From the NCBI GenBank assembly GCA_964347265.1, contig CAYFXV010000004.1:1-49808 (forward strand): a DNA stretch of 49,808 bases, given 5' to 3'. The translations under genes and the position numbers were made by a program. This document shows, piece after piece, positions 30,338 through 39,056 of this stretch. The stretch's first letter is position 1; each line of letters opens with the position of its first letter. The notes under the pieces were generated by a model that saw only the letters and a list, made by a program, of their open reading frames with translations, made no database searches and was not told where the DNA came from. The stretch is from CS1-C013 sp964347265 (GTDB taxonomy: Archaea; Aenigmatarchaeota; Aenigmatarchaeia; Aenigmatarchaeales; Aenigmatarchaeaceae).

Positions 30338-30834
30338 ATCCTATGAGAAAAATTCAAATAGAAAAAATAACAATAAATATTGGTTGTGGTGAAGCAGGAG
30401 AAACTCTTGAAAAAGCTAAAGCACTATTAGAAAATCTAACCGCTAAAAAGGTTGTTATAACAAAGACTCATAAAAGAACAACTTTTGGAACTGCTGGAGG
30501 AAGACCAATTGGCTGTAAAGTTACTTTAAGAGGAAAAGACGCAGAAGAATTTTTAAAAAAGGCACTTGATGCAGTAGATAATAAACTTTCAAAAATTGTT
30601 TTTGATGTTCAAGGAAACTTTTCTTTTGGTATAAGAGAACATATTGATATTCTTGGAGTGAGATATGATCCTGAAATTGGTATTTTTGGTATGGATGTTT
30701 GCGTAACTTTGGAAAGACCGGGATTTAGAGTTAAAAGAAGGAAAGTATCAAGCAAAATAGGTAAAAAACATTTAATAAAACCTGAAGAAGCTATGGAATG
30801 GATTGCTAAAAATTATGGAGTTGAAATTATATGA
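30334..30834 (+). CDS. rpl5: ribosomal protein L5 (uL5)
   Basis: 166 residues. IEKITINIGCGEAGETLEKA, KTHKRTTFGTAGGRPIGCKVTLRG, and GIREHIDILGVRYDPEIGIFGMDVCVTLERPG are archaeal L5. Binds 5S rRNA. Start overlaps the NUDIX stop (ATGA) and its end overlaps the Cys-rich protein (ATGA), so the foreign genes are fully coupled. Confidence 0.98.
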   Translation: MNPMRKIQIEKITINIGCGEAGETLEKAKALLENLTAKKVVITKTHKRTTFGTAGGRPIGCKVTLRGKDAEEFLKKALDAVDNKLSKIVFDVQGNFSFGIREHIDILGVRYDPEIGIFGMDVCVTLERPGFRVKRRKVSSKIGKKHLIKPEEAMEWIAKNYGVEII

Positions 30835-31196
30835 GAATATTTACTATGATAATTTTAGGTTTGATGTTAATTTTTTTGGCAGTAGTATTTTTTGTTCAGG
30901 AATCTTATGTTCCAACTGAAAAAAACCAATATAAATATTCACCAACAGAATTCATAGAACCTATTGAAAGATTTTTAAAATGTTTTGAAGATAGCGATTG
31001 TATAAAGGTCAGAGGTTCAGTTTGTCCTCCAAGTTCAGGAGGAACCGAAGTATGTGTTGATAAAGATTTTTTTCAAGAATATCTTTCAGAAATAGAAAAA
31101 AAAGCTGGAAGAGAGAATGAAATTGAATGTCCAGAAATATATTTGGTAAGTAATAAAACTTGTAGTTGTATTGAAAATACATGTGTTTTAATGTGA
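30831..31196 (+). CDS. Cys-rich exported/membrane-anchored protein between L5 and S14
   Basis: 121 residues. Residues 1-24 (MRIFTMIILGLMLIFLAVVFF) form a signal anchor; the rest has eight cysteines (FLKCFEDSDC, GSVCPP, TEVCVD, EIECPE, KTCSCIENTC) suited to disulfides outside the cell. This pattern (C..xxDC....CCPC-like..C..C) recalls secreted Cys-rich proteins of DPANN genomes, but no named family. Starting in an ATGA overlap with L5, it is co-translated with ribosomal proteins, a strange place for an exported protein. Confidence 0.8.
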   Translation: MRIFTMIILGLMLIFLAVVFFVQESYVPTEKNQYKYSPTEFIEPIERFLKCFEDSDCIKVRGSVCPPSSGGTEVCVDKDFFQEYLSEIEKKAGRENEIECPEIYLVSNKTCSCIENTCVLM

Positions 31197-31200
31197 TGTT

Positions 31201-31359
31201 ATGAAAACAGAAAGAAAAGAAAGAAAATTTGGAAGAGGAAGTAGAACTTGTAGACGTTGTGGTAGAAAAGGTGCTATAATCAGAAAATATGGTTTATATT
31301 ATTGTAGACAATGTTTTAGAGAAATAGCTAAAAAATTAGGATTTAAAAAATATTCGTGA
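31201..31359 (+). CDS. rps14: ribosomal protein S14 (uS14), zinc type
   Basis: 52 residues; coding spans only 159 bases. Four zinc ligands C17, C20, C35, C38 (CRRC ... CRQC) within RTCRRCGRKGAIIRKYGLYY, then REIAKKLGFKKY. Standard archaeal S14 length and place before S8. Confidence 0.97.
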   Translation: MKTERKERKFGRGSRTCRRCGRKGAIIRKYGLYYCRQCFREIAKKLGFKKYS

Positions 31360-31364
31360 TATTT

Positions 31365-31751
31365 ATGAAACATGATTTGTTATCAGATGTTTTATCTGCA
31401 ATAAAAAATGGTGATAAGTCTGGAAAAAGAGAGACAGTTACTTCTTTTTCTAGATTAGTTAAGGACGTTTTGTTAATATTACAAAAACACAATTTCATAG
31501 GAGATTTTGAATACATAGACGATAAAAGAGGGGGTAAAATTAGAATACAACTTTTAGGAAAAGTTAATGATTGTAATTCGATCAAACCTAGATTTTATGT
31601 TAAAAAAGATGAATATGAGAAATGGGAAAAAAGATTTTTGCCAGCTGTTGGTTTTGGTCTACTTATAGTTTCCACACCTCAAGGAATAATAACACATGAT
31701 ATTGCAAAGAAAAAAAATATTGGAGGAACACTCTTAGTTTATGTTTATTAG
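31365..31751 (+). CDS. rps8: ribosomal protein S8 (uS8)
   Basis: 128 residues from ATG 31365; the GTG at 31356 is part of the ribosome-binding site. HDLLSDVLSAIKNGDKSGKRE head, VLLILQKHNFIGDFEYIDD, and GFGLLIVSTPQGIITHDIAKKKNIGG end. Central small-subunit assembly protein. Confidence 0.96.
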   Translation: MKHDLLSDVLSAIKNGDKSGKRETVTSFSRLVKDVLLILQKHNFIGDFEYIDDKRGGKIRIQLLGKVNDCNSIKPRFYVKKDEYEKWEKRFLPAVGFGLLIVSTPQGIITHDIAKKKNIGGTLLVYVY

Positions 31752-31759
31752 TGGTAAAT

Positions 31760-32284
31760 ATGGAGAGAATAGTTGAAATTCCAGAAGGAATACAAATAGA
31801 ATTGGATAATTTTAAAGTTAAGGTCACTGGATCTAAAGGAACTTTAGAAAAAGATTTTAATAGTCCTTTATTTAGAAAAGATATAACAATCAAGAAAACC
31901 GATAATAAAATTTTAATATCTTCAGAATCTAAACGAAAAAAAGTTAAAGCAATGTTAGGAGCAATCAAAGCCCATATTCTTAACATGATTAGAGGAGTTA
32001 CAGAAGGATACACAACAAAATTAAAAATAGTTTACATGCATTTTCCATTTACAGTTAAAATTTCAGGTAAAGAACTTTCGGTAAACAATTTCTTAGGTGA
32101 GAAAACCCCTAGAAAAACTAAGATTATTGGTGATTGTAAAGTTGACGTTAAAGGCGATGAAATAACTGTAACTGGAATAAACAAAGAAGATGTTGGTCAG
32201 ACTGCAGCAAATTTAGAAAGAACAACGTGGATAAGGTCAAGAGATAGAAGAGTTTTCCAAGATGGGATTTTTAGGTTAAAGTGA
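31760..32284 (+). CDS. rpl6: ribosomal protein L6 (uL6)
   Basis: 174 residues from ATG 31760; the GTG at 31751 is an alternative. VEIPEGIQIELDNFKVKVTGSKGTLEKDF, HILNMIRGVTEGYTTKLKIVYMHFP and TAANLERTTWIRSRDRRVFQDG are diagnostic. Lies at the factor-binding stalk base. Confidence 0.97.
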   Translation: MERIVEIPEGIQIELDNFKVKVTGSKGTLEKDFNSPLFRKDITIKKTDNKILISSESKRKKVKAMLGAIKAHILNMIRGVTEGYTTKLKIVYMHFPFTVKISGKELSVNNFLGEKTPRKTKIIGDCKVDVKGDEITVTGINKEDVGQTAANLERTTWIRSRDRRVFQDGIFRLK

Positions 32285-32288
32285 TTTT

Positions 32289-32702
32289 ATGAAAAAATTA
32301 AAATTGAGAGTTAAAAGAAAGAGAAAAAAACCAGAATTTATAAGACAAAGTGGAAGAAACTTAAAAAGATTAGGAAAAAAATGGAGAAGACCTCGTGGTA
32401 GTCAATCAAAACTTAGACAACATAAAAAAGCCAGAGGGTTTATTCCACATCCAGGTTATGGCTCTCCTAAATCTGTTAAAGGTTTACATCCTTCTGGATT
32501 TGAAGAGGTGTTGGTTTTTAATGTAAAAAATTTAGAAAAAATTAATCCAGAAAAACAAGCATGTAGAATTGCTTCAGCTGTTGGAATGAAGAAAAGACTT
32601 AAGATTATGGAAAAGACCAAAGAATTAAAAATAAAAGTTTTAAATCCATTAAGAATTGAAATTAAAAAAATTGAACCCCCAAAAGAAGGTGAGAAAAAAT
32701 GA
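32289..32702 (+). CDS. rpl32e: ribosomal protein L32e (eL32)
   Basis: 137 residues. RKKPEFIRQSGRNLKRLGKKWRRPRGSQSK, GFIPHPGYGSPKSVKGLHPSGFEEVLV and ACRIASAVGMKKRLKI match archaeal L32e. The usual next gene L19e is displaced by two inserted genes. Start preceded by GTGATTTT. Confidence 0.96.
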   Translation: MKKLKLRVKRKRKKPEFIRQSGRNLKRLGKKWRRPRGSQSKLRQHKKARGFIPHPGYGSPKSVKGLHPSGFEEVLVFNVKNLEKINPEKQACRIASAVGMKKRLKIMEKTKELKIKVLNPLRIEIKKIEPPKEGEKK

Positions 32703-33322
32703 AAATAAAGTTTTTAGGTCACTCAGCATTTTTGATTGATGATTTACTTACTGATCCGTTTATTAAAAACAATCCTATTTGTCCAATTAAAGTTGAAGAC
32801 ATAAAATGTAAAATAATTTGTGTAACCCATGATCATCATGACCATTTAGGAGATGCCTTTGAAATAGCAAAAAATAATGATGCAACCATAGTTGGAATTT
32901 ACGACATGGTTAAAGAAGCTGATGAAAAAGGTTTGAAAACAGAACTTATGAATATAGGAGGACCAATAAAGGTTGAAAATTGGGAAATAAGACTTGTTCC
33001 AGCTACCCATTCAGGAAATCCTATTGGTTTTGTTTTGAAAAAAGATAATAAAACAATCTATCATGCTGGAGATACTGGGTTGTTCATGGACATGATGTTG
33101 ATAGGAGAATATAATATTGATGTTGCTTTGCTTCCTATTGGCGGAAGATATACGATGGATATTGAACAAGCCGTTGAAGCTTGTAAAATGTTAAAATGTA
33201 AAAAAGTGATACCAATGCACTATAACACTTGGAATACGATAGAAGCAAACCCTGAAGGATTTAAGAAAAAAGCTCCTTGCGATGTTATAATTTTAAAATC
33301 AGGAGAAACTTTTGAGGTATGA
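32699..33322 (+). CDS. UPF0173 metallo-beta-lactamase-fold hydrolase
   Basis: 207 residues. MKIKFLGHSAF head and the metal motif T43-H44-x-H46-x-D48-H49 are complete; further ligands in PATHSG, HAGDTGLF and PMHYNTW are present. The UPF0173/YtkL group is a widespread MBL subfamily without a settled substrate. ATGA overlap with L32e puts it firmly within the ribosomal operon. A link to RNA or nucleotide processing is inference; many MBL proteins act on such substrates. Confidence 0.93.
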   Translation: MKIKFLGHSAFLIDDLLTDPFIKNNPICPIKVEDIKCKIICVTHDHHDHLGDAFEIAKNNDATIVGIYDMVKEADEKGLKTELMNIGGPIKVENWEIRLVPATHSGNPIGFVLKKDNKTIYHAGDTGLFMDMMLIGEYNIDVALLPIGGRYTMDIEQAVEACKMLKCKKVIPMHYNTWNTIEANPEGFKKKAPCDVIILKSGETFEV

Positions 33323-33324
33323 TT

Positions 33325-33486
33325 ATGTATTTAATTGGAAAAAGAAGATGTCCATCCTGTGGAGTAAAAGGACAGCGTTGGAAAGAAAATCCAGATGTTT
33401 TAATTTGTCCTAGTTGTCAGACTTTTTTCAATGAGTTCGGTGTTATTTTGGAATCAGAAATTGAAAGAGATGATGTGATTACATGA
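33325..33486 (+). CDS. 53-residue zinc-ribbon protein between the MBL hydrolase and L19e
   Basis: MYLIGKRRCPSCGVKGQRWK head; zinc ligands C9, C12, C28, C31 in two CPSC knuckles, then an acidic helix (NEFGVILESEIERDD). The layout resembles zinc ribbons of TFIIS/L-protein type, where the pair binds nucleic acid. Its stop overlaps the L19e start (ATGA), so it is co-translated. Could be a ribosome- or RNA-polymerase-associated small protein; not recognised further. Confidence 0.85.
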   Translation: MYLIGKRRCPSCGVKGQRWKENPDVLICPSCQTFFNEFGVILESEIERDDVIT

Positions 33487-33908
33487 ATTTGCAAAGAAAA
33501 CTTGCAGCAAAAGTATTGAACTGCGGTACTGAAAAGGTTTGGATAGATCCAAAAAATGAAAAAGTAAGGCAAGCAATGACAAGAAGAGACATAAGAAGAT
33601 TTATTAAAGAAGGTATTATAAAAAAACTTCCTGATAAGAAAAAAACAAAAAGAAAAACAAAAAAAAGACAACAAAAAATTGGAAGTAGAAAAGGTTCAAG
33701 AGGAGCAAGACTGGGTAAAAAAACCAGTTGGTTAAGAATCGTGAGGCCTCAGAGAAGATTATTAAAAGAATTAAAAGAAAAAGGACAATTAAAACCTCTT
33801 GCTTACAGGAAAATTTACAAAATGATAAAAGGTAGTGCATTTAGAAGTAAAGCACATTTGATGTCTTATCTAAAGGATAAAGAACTTTTAAAAGAGGAGA
33901 AAAAATGA
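33483..33908 (+). CDS. rpl19e: ribosomal protein L19e (eL19)
   Basis: 141 residues. MNLQRKLAAKVLNCGTEKVWIDP, EAMTRRDIRRFIKEG-type QAMTRRDIRRFIKEGII, and GARLGKKTSWLRIVRPQRRLLKELK are diagnostic. The C-terminal helix extending from the large subunit is present and basic. Confidence 0.97.
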   Translation: MNLQRKLAAKVLNCGTEKVWIDPKNEKVRQAMTRRDIRRFIKEGIIKKLPDKKKTKRKTKKRQQKIGSRKGSRGARLGKKTSWLRIVRPQRRLLKELKEKGQLKPLAYRKIYKMIKGSAFRSKAHLMSYLKDKELLKEEKK

Positions 33909-34393
33909 AAAGATTACATTTAATGCAATTTAAGAGAAGAAGAGAAAAGAGAACAAATTATAAGAAAAGATTAGCCTTGTTAAAATCTGGAAAAACTAGA
34001 CTTGTTGTAAGAAAAAGTCTATCTAATATTTCTGTCCAATTTATTAATTTTAAAAATAAAAATGATGAAACAATTGCTTCTGCAAATTCAACTGAATTAA
34101 AAAAATTAGGTTGGAATAAGACCGGAAATGTTCCTGCTGCATATTTAACAGGTTTATTAGCAGGCAAAAAAGCAAGAAATAAAAAAATAGAAGAAGCAGT
34201 TTTAGATTTAGGAGTACAAACTTCAACAAAAGGTTCAAGACTTTATGCAGCACTAAAAGGAGTTTTAGATTCAGGGATAAAAGTTTCCCACTCTGAAGAA
34301 ATTTTACCTGCTGAAGACAGGATTAGAGGAAAACATATTTCAGGAGATATTGAAAGACAGTTCGAAGATATAAAAAATAAAATAGTTGGTTAA
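33905..34393 (+). CDS. rpl18: ribosomal protein L18 (uL18)
   Basis: 162 residues. FKRRREKRTNYKKRLALLKSGKTRLVVRKS start, AAYLTGLLAGKKA and VLDLGVQTSTKGSRLYAALKGVLDSG. 5S rRNA-binding partner of L5. The C-terminus is short of the long tail seen in some archaea. ATGA overlap with L19e. Confidence 0.97.
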   Translation: MKRLHLMQFKRRREKRTNYKKRLALLKSGKTRLVVRKSLSNISVQFINFKNKNDETIASANSTELKKLGWNKTGNVPAAYLTGLLAGKKARNKKIEEAVLDLGVQTSTKGSRLYAALKGVLDSGIKVSHSEEILPAEDRIRGKHISGDIERQFEDIKNKIVG

Positions 34394-34394
34394 T

Positions 34395-35180
34395 ATGCCG
34401 AGAGAACCGAAAAAACAAGAAGTTGAAAAAGAAGAAAACATAGAAAAAGCAGAAGAAATAGTAGAAGAGAAATCTAAAGTTGTGGTTCCCGAAGGCTGGG
34501 AACCTAAAACAATGTTAGGGAAAAAAGTTTTTTCAGGAGAAATATCAGATATAGCAGAAGTTTTTGCCAAAGGAATTAAGATTGCTGAACCTCCAATAGC
34601 AGATGTTTTGCTACCTAATCTTGAGAGGGAAATAATTCTTATTGGCGGATCTACTGGAAAAGGTGGAGGAATAAGAAGAACTCCTTTCAAAAGAACTTCA
34701 AGAATGCATAAAAGTGGTAGACGCTATAGTATATCCACAATGGTAGTTGTTGGTAATAAAAATGGTTATGTTGGTTTAGGTTTGGCTTCTGGTCCGCCAG
34801 GAAAACATCAAGAAGTTATTGAAAAAGCTACAAACAAAGCTAAATTAAATATTATTCCTGTAAAAAGAGGTTGTGGTTCTTGGGAATGTTCATGTGGAGC
34901 AAACCATTCTATTCCTTTTTCTGTAAAGGGTAAGGTTGGTTCTATTATAGTTGAGCTTTTACCAGCTCCCAAAGGTATTGGTTTATGCGTTTCTGATGAA
35001 GTTAAAAAATTAATGAGATTGGCAGGTATAAGTGATATATGGTGTAAAACTAGAGGAAGTACTCATATGAGAGTTAATTTAATTAAAGCTACTTTTAATG
35101 CTCTTAATAAATTAAATACTTACAAAACAAAGTCAGAATTTGAAAAAGAAGTTGGTATGACAATTGGAAAGGTGGAATAA
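34395..35180 (+). CDS. rps5: ribosomal protein S5 (uS5) with N-terminal charged extension
   Basis: 261 residues from ATG 34395. Residues 1-32 are a Glu/Lys-rich low-complexity head (PREPKKQEVEKEEN), longer than usual. The S5 core has GWEPKTMLGKKV, RTSRMHKSGRRYSISTMVVVGNKNGYVGLGLA and GSVKGKVGSIIVELLPAPKGIGLCV. Sits at the mRNA entry site. GTTGGTTAAT precedes the start. Confidence 0.96.
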   Translation: MPREPKKQEVEKEENIEKAEEIVEEKSKVVVPEGWEPKTMLGKKVFSGEISDIAEVFAKGIKIAEPPIADVLLPNLEREIILIGGSTGKGGGIRRTPFKRTSRMHKSGRRYSISTMVVVGNKNGYVGLGLASGPPGKHQEVIEKATNKAKLNIIPVKRGCGSWECSCGANHSIPFSVKGKVGSIIVELLPAPKGIGLCVSDEVKKLMRLAGISDIWCKTRGSTHMRVNLIKATFNALNKLNTYKTKSEFEKEVGMTIGKVE

Positions 35181-35181
35181 C

Positions 35182-35607
35182 ATGTATGCTGTTATCAGAT
35201 TAAAGGGTTTGGTCAAGATAAGAAAAGATATTAAGGACACATTTAAAATGCTTAGACTTAATAGGAAAATGCATTGTGTTCTGTTAAAAGAAGATGATGT
35301 TGTAAAAGGTATGCTACAAAAAGTTAAAGATTGGTCAACATGGGGAGAAATTAATGATGATATATTAAAATTTTTAGTTGAGAAAAGAGGAAGGAAATCA
35401 GGCAATAAAAGATTAACAAAAGAAGAGGTTCAAGATGTTTTTAATAAAATAAAAGAAAATCAAAAAATTCCTAAAGAAATAAAATCTGTTTTTAGATTAA
35501 CTCCTCCATCTAAAGGATTCAAAAATTCCATAAAACAACATTATCCGAAAGGTGAATTAGGATACAGAGGAAAAGAAATTAATGAATTGTTAAAGAGGAT
35601 GATTTGA
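35182..35607 (+). CDS. rpl30: ribosomal protein L30 (uL30)
   Basis: 141 residues from ATG 35182 with AAAGGTGG at 35167-35174. MYAVIRLKGLVKIRKDIKDTFKMLRL head, the MLQKVKDWSTWGEI archaeal insert, and FRLTPPSKGFK..KQHYPKGELGYRGKEINELL. Start of L15 overlaps its stop. Confidence 0.96.
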   Translation: MYAVIRLKGLVKIRKDIKDTFKMLRLNRKMHCVLLKEDDVVKGMLQKVKDWSTWGEINDDILKFLVEKRGRKSGNKRLTKEEVQDVFNKIKENQKIPKEIKSVFRLTPPSKGFKNSIKQHYPKGELGYRGKEINELLKRMI

Positions 35608-36020
35608 TGGTTGTTCATAGAAGAAAAAAGATTACAAAAAGAAGGGGAAAAAGAACATATGGTTGTGGTAGTCATAAAAAGAAAAGAGGAGGAGGTTCAA
35701 GAGGCGGAAGAGGAAAAGCAGGAAGAAAGAAACATAAAAAATCATGGGTTATGAGGTATCAACCTGATTATTATGGAAAAAGAGGATTTAAGATTCCTCC
35801 AAAAGCAAAAAAAGAAATAAAGGCAATAACTCTAAGAGATATCGATGTTCTTGCTAAAAAATTAAATAAAACTGAAATCAATCTTTCTGAACTAGGTTAT
35901 GATAAAGTTATTTCAACTGGAAATTTAACTCAACCATTAACAATTAAAGCTAAAAAGTTTGTTGAAAAAGCAAAACAAAAAATTGAAGGTGCAGGTGGAA
36001 AGGCGATAGAAAATGTTTAA
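35607..36020 (+). CDS. rpl15: ribosomal protein L15 (uL15)
   Basis: 137 residues from ATG 35607 (TGATG overlap). RKKITKRRGKRTYGCGSHKKKRGGGSRGGRGKAGRKKHK is the archaeal N-terminal RNA-binding tail; the core ends with LGYDKVISTGNLTQPLTIKAKKFVEKAK. The last 8 bases overlap secY. Confidence 0.95.
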   Translation: MVVHRRKKITKRRGKRTYGCGSHKKKRGGGSRGGRGKAGRKKHKKSWVMRYQPDYYGKRGFKIPPKAKKEIKAITLRDIDVLAKKLNKTEINLSELGYDKVISTGNLTQPLTIKAKKFVEKAKQKIEGAGGKAIENV

Positions 36021-37545
36021 CATAGTTAAAATTGCATCTTATATACCAACAGTTACAGAACCTGTTCAAAAACTAACTTTCAGAGAAAAGGCCAAATGGA
36101 CTTTAATAGTTTTAATTCTATTTTTTGTTTTAGGTTCAATCACAGTTTGGGGGGTTAATCCTGATGCAGTTGCCCATTTTGAATTTTTAGAAATAGTTTT
36201 TGGTTCTAGATTTGGTTCAATAATAACATTAGGTATAGGTCCAATAGTAACAGCATCAATAATATTACAATTGTTAGTAGGAAGTAAAATTATTAATTGG
36301 GATTTATCTAATGAAGAACATAAGAAAAAATTTAGTGCTGTACAAAAAATATTAACACTTGCTTTTTGTTTCATAACAGCAATAGCATATGTAGTTTTAG
36401 GTGCAATACCTCCAGCAACTTCTGATCTAGTTTTGATAACATTTGTTGTTTTACAACTTGCATTAGGCGGAATAATTATAATGTTTATGGATGAAGTTGT
36501 TTCAAAATGGGGTTTTGGTTCTGGAGTTTCTTTATTCATTGCAGCTGGCGTTGCTAAAACAATACTTGTTAGAACATTAAATCCTCTAACACAAGCAGGT
36601 ACCTTTCCTATGGAGGGAGAGTATCCTTCAGGAATAATACCTTTAATGATTACTACTTTTTTAGAAGGAACCCCAGCCTTACTTAATTTGCTTCCTTTGT
36701 TAGGAACTATTTTAGTTTTTTTAATAGTTGTTTTTGTTCAAGATGTAAAAGTTGAAATACCAATGGCATTTTCTTTGCCTTTTGGAAAATTTGCTGCTAG
36801 AAGGTGGCCATTAAAATTCTTATATACATCAAACATACCAGTTATTTTGATAGCTGCTGTTTTAGCAAATCTACAGGTCTTAGGAAAAGTTCTCTATGAC
36901 AGAGGAATAACTTTTTTAGGAACATATACTGAACAAGGAGCTCCAAACCCTGGAGGTTTTATGTATTATGTGTCTACACCATCAGGTGAAGTTGGTATAA
37001 TGATAGTCACTATAATAGGCAGTATGGTTGCTTTAGCTTTTGTGATATTGGCTTTAAGAGTTTGGAAGAAAAATGCATTTAAAATCTGTATTTTAGGAGC
37101 AATTATCGGAATGATATTAGGATACTTTTTAATTTCATATTATAATCTCCCCGGAATAACAATAGACAGCATATTACATGTTATTGTTTATATTAGTGTT
37201 TATGTTTTAGGCTCAGTAATATTTTCTATTTTTTGGACTGCTACATCTGGCATGGATTCAAAATCAGTTGCTGAACAATTTAAAACATATTTTATAATGA
37301 TTCCTGGATTTAGACATGATCCAAGAATTGTCGAGAAGGTTTTAGATAGGTACATACCTGCATTAACTGTAATGGGTGGAGCATTTATTGGTTTTCTTGC
37401 AGCATATGCAGATTTAACATCTGCAATTGGAACAGGAACAGGTTTGCTTTTAGCTACTATGATTGTCTATCAATTTTATGAACAAATAACTTCTCAACAT
37501 AAAGAAGACATACCACCCACAATCAAAAAGTTTTTAGGTGATTGA
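36013..37545 (+). CDS. secY: protein translocase subunit SecY (Sec61-alpha homologue)
   Basis: 510 residues, somewhat longer than most archaeal SecY. Ten expected membrane helices. The plug-region signature IGPIVTASIILQLLVGSK (helix 2b), the DEVVSKWGFGSGVSLFIAAGVA cytosolic stretch and KFPLKFLYTSNIPVIL-type loop are present. Forms the membrane channel for protein export. Overlaps L15 by 8 bases and is followed by adk, the common order in archaea and bacteria. Confidence 0.97.
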   Translation: MFNIVKIASYIPTVTEPVQKLTFREKAKWTLIVLILFFVLGSITVWGVNPDAVAHFEFLEIVFGSRFGSIITLGIGPIVTASIILQLLVGSKIINWDLSNEEHKKKFSAVQKILTLAFCFITAIAYVVLGAIPPATSDLVLITFVVLQLALGGIIIMFMDEVVSKWGFGSGVSLFIAAGVAKTILVRTLNPLTQAGTFPMEGEYPSGIIPLMITTFLEGTPALLNLLPLLGTILVFLIVVFVQDVKVEIPMAFSLPFGKFAARRWPLKFLYTSNIPVILIAAVLANLQVLGKVLYDRGITFLGTYTEQGAPNPGGFMYYVSTPSGEVGIMIVTIIGSMVALAFVILALRVWKKNAFKICILGAIIGMILGYFLISYYNLPGITIDSILHVIVYISVYVLGSVIFSIFWTATSGMDSKSVAEQFKTYFIMIPGFRHDPRIVEKVLDRYIPALTVMGGAFIGFLAAYADLTSAIGTGTGLLLATMIVYQFYEQITSQHKEDIPPTIKKFLGD

Positions 37546-37546
37546 T

Positions 37547-38191
37547 ATGAAAATTGTTATGTTAGGTCCACAAGGTTCAGGAAAAGGAACTTATGCCTCT
37601 AGGCTAGGCCCCATTTTAGGAATACCACATATATCACCAGGTCAGATTTTTCGTGAAAATATAGCTAAAGGAACAGAATTAGGTAAAAGAGTAGAAAAAT
37701 TTGTAAAATCTGGCTTGCTTGTTCCAGATGATTTAACAATGGAAACTATAAAAGAAAGAATAAATAGACCAGATTGTAAAAATGGTTTTATTTTTGATGG
37801 TTTTCCAAGAACACTTAAGCAAGCAGAGGAATTTGAAAAAATATCAAATCTCGACTATGTAATAAATCTAGTTGTCCCTGATTGGGTATTAATTAAAAGA
37901 CTTTCTTTGAGAGTATCTTGTAAAAACTGTGGAGAAATTTATAATTTAGGATATTTGAAACCTAAAAAAGAAGGAATATGTGACAAGTGTGGAGCAAAAT
38001 TGGCTCAAAGAGAAGATGAAATAGAAGAATCAATTAAAATTAGATTAAAGGAGTACGAAGAAAAAACAAAACCCTTAATAGACCATTACAAGAATAAAGG
38101 CATACTTATAAACGTTTCAAACAATAAAATAGAAACGCCACCAGAAATTATTGTTGATAAAATATTAGAGATTTTAGGTGTGAAAAAATGA
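37547..38191 (+). CDS. adk: adenylate kinase, bacterial-type with zinc LID
   Basis: 214 residues from ATG 37547; the GTG at 37538 is part of GGTGAT. P-loop GPQGSGKG (7-14), NMP-binding GFIFDGFPRT (80-89), LID with zinc ligands C125, C128, C145, C148, and IRLKEYEEKTKPLIDHY. Converts AMP + ATP to 2 ADP. This is the long bacterial-type enzyme, not the short archaeal AdkA form. Confidence 0.97.
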   Translation: MKIVMLGPQGSGKGTYASRLGPILGIPHISPGQIFRENIAKGTELGKRVEKFVKSGLLVPDDLTMETIKERINRPDCKNGFIFDGFPRTLKQAEEFEKISNLDYVINLVVPDWVLIKRLSLRVSCKNCGEIYNLGYLKPKKEGICDKCGAKLAQREDEIEESIKIRLKEYEEKTKPLIDHYKNKGILINVSNNKIETPPEIIVDKILEILGVKK

Positions 38192-38811
38192 CACTAACGG
38201 GTTTACCAATATTCATAGAAGAAATCTTATTCGCAGCTATTATTATATTTGTTACAACTTTAATTTACAAATTTTTAATAAATCAAAATGAGATAAGAGA
38301 ATTGAAAGAAAAACTAAAAGAAAAACAGGCAAAAACCAAAGAATTACAAAAAACAAATCCAGAAGAAGCAAAAAGAATTATGACTGAAACATTAAAACTT
38401 TCTAATAAACAATTTAGAATGACTATGAAACCCATGATGATAAGTTTAATATTAATTATAATAGTTTTACCATTTCTTGCTGAAATGTATGGTGATAAGA
38501 TAGTTACATTGGAAAACAATAAAGGTAGTTTGACATTAGATGAAAAAACTTATGATTTAGAGTTAACTGAAGAAAAATTAATTTTAGAAAATACAGAATG
38601 CAAGATTCCCTGTAATGATCAAGCAATTGGGGATTATAAGTGGGATATAAATCTAGAAGGAGAGAATAGTGTAAAGTTTTCAAGAATAGTAGTTTTACTA
38701 CCATTTTCACTTCCATTTTTTGGCAATGATTTTGGTTGGTTATTTTGGTACATATTAACTTCACTTATTTTAAATTCTCTTTTTAGGAGAATCTTAGGTG
38801 TTGAAATATGA
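38188..38811 (+). CDS. EMC3/TMCO1-family (DUF106, YidC-like) membrane insertase
   Basis: 207 residues: helix at 10-31, cytosolic coiled coil (EIRELKEKLKEKQAKTKELQ, 38-75), helix at 85-105, an extracellular loop with two cysteines (TECKIPC), and a C-terminal helix. This is the Oxa1-superfamily layout of archaeal DUF106 proteins, thought to insert membrane proteins beside SecY. The position after secY-adk is the usual one. ATGA overlaps both sides. Confidence 0.9.
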   Translation: MTLTGLPIFIEEILFAAIIIFVTTLIYKFLINQNEIRELKEKLKEKQAKTKELQKTNPEEAKRIMTETLKLSNKQFRMTMKPMMISLILIIIVLPFLAEMYGDKIVTLENNKGSLTLDEKTYDLELTEEKLILENTECKIPCNDQAIGDYKWDINLEGENSVKFSRIVVLLPFSLPFFGNDFGWLFWYILTSLILNSLFRRILGVEI

Positions 38812-39056
38812 GAATTTCCAAATCAGTAAAGAGATATAAAGTTAAAACTCCAGGAGGAAAAAATGTTATGAATTTTAAGAAAAGAAAATCTAGCTATCCT
38901 AAATGTAAAAAATGTGGTGCAAAATTAAACAAACCAAAGTTAAGTGTTAAAAAACTTAAAACATTACCCAAAACTAAAAAGCGTCCTCAAAGACCGTTCC
39001 CAGAATTATGCTCAAGATGCATGAGAGAGTATTTTAAGGAAAAAGTGAGAACATGA
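38808..39056 (+). CDS. rpl34e: ribosomal protein L34e (eL34)
   Basis: 82 residues. Zinc ligands C33, C36, C68, C71; VKTPGGKNV, KKCGAKLNKPK and RPFPELCSRCMRE are diagnostic. Starts in an ATGA overlap with the DUF106 gene and ends in one with the next membrane-protein gene. Confidence 0.95.
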   Translation: MRISKSVKRYKVKTPGGKNVMNFKKRKSSYPKCKKCGAKLNKPKLSVKKLKTLPKTKKRPQRPFPELCSRCMREYFKEKVRT

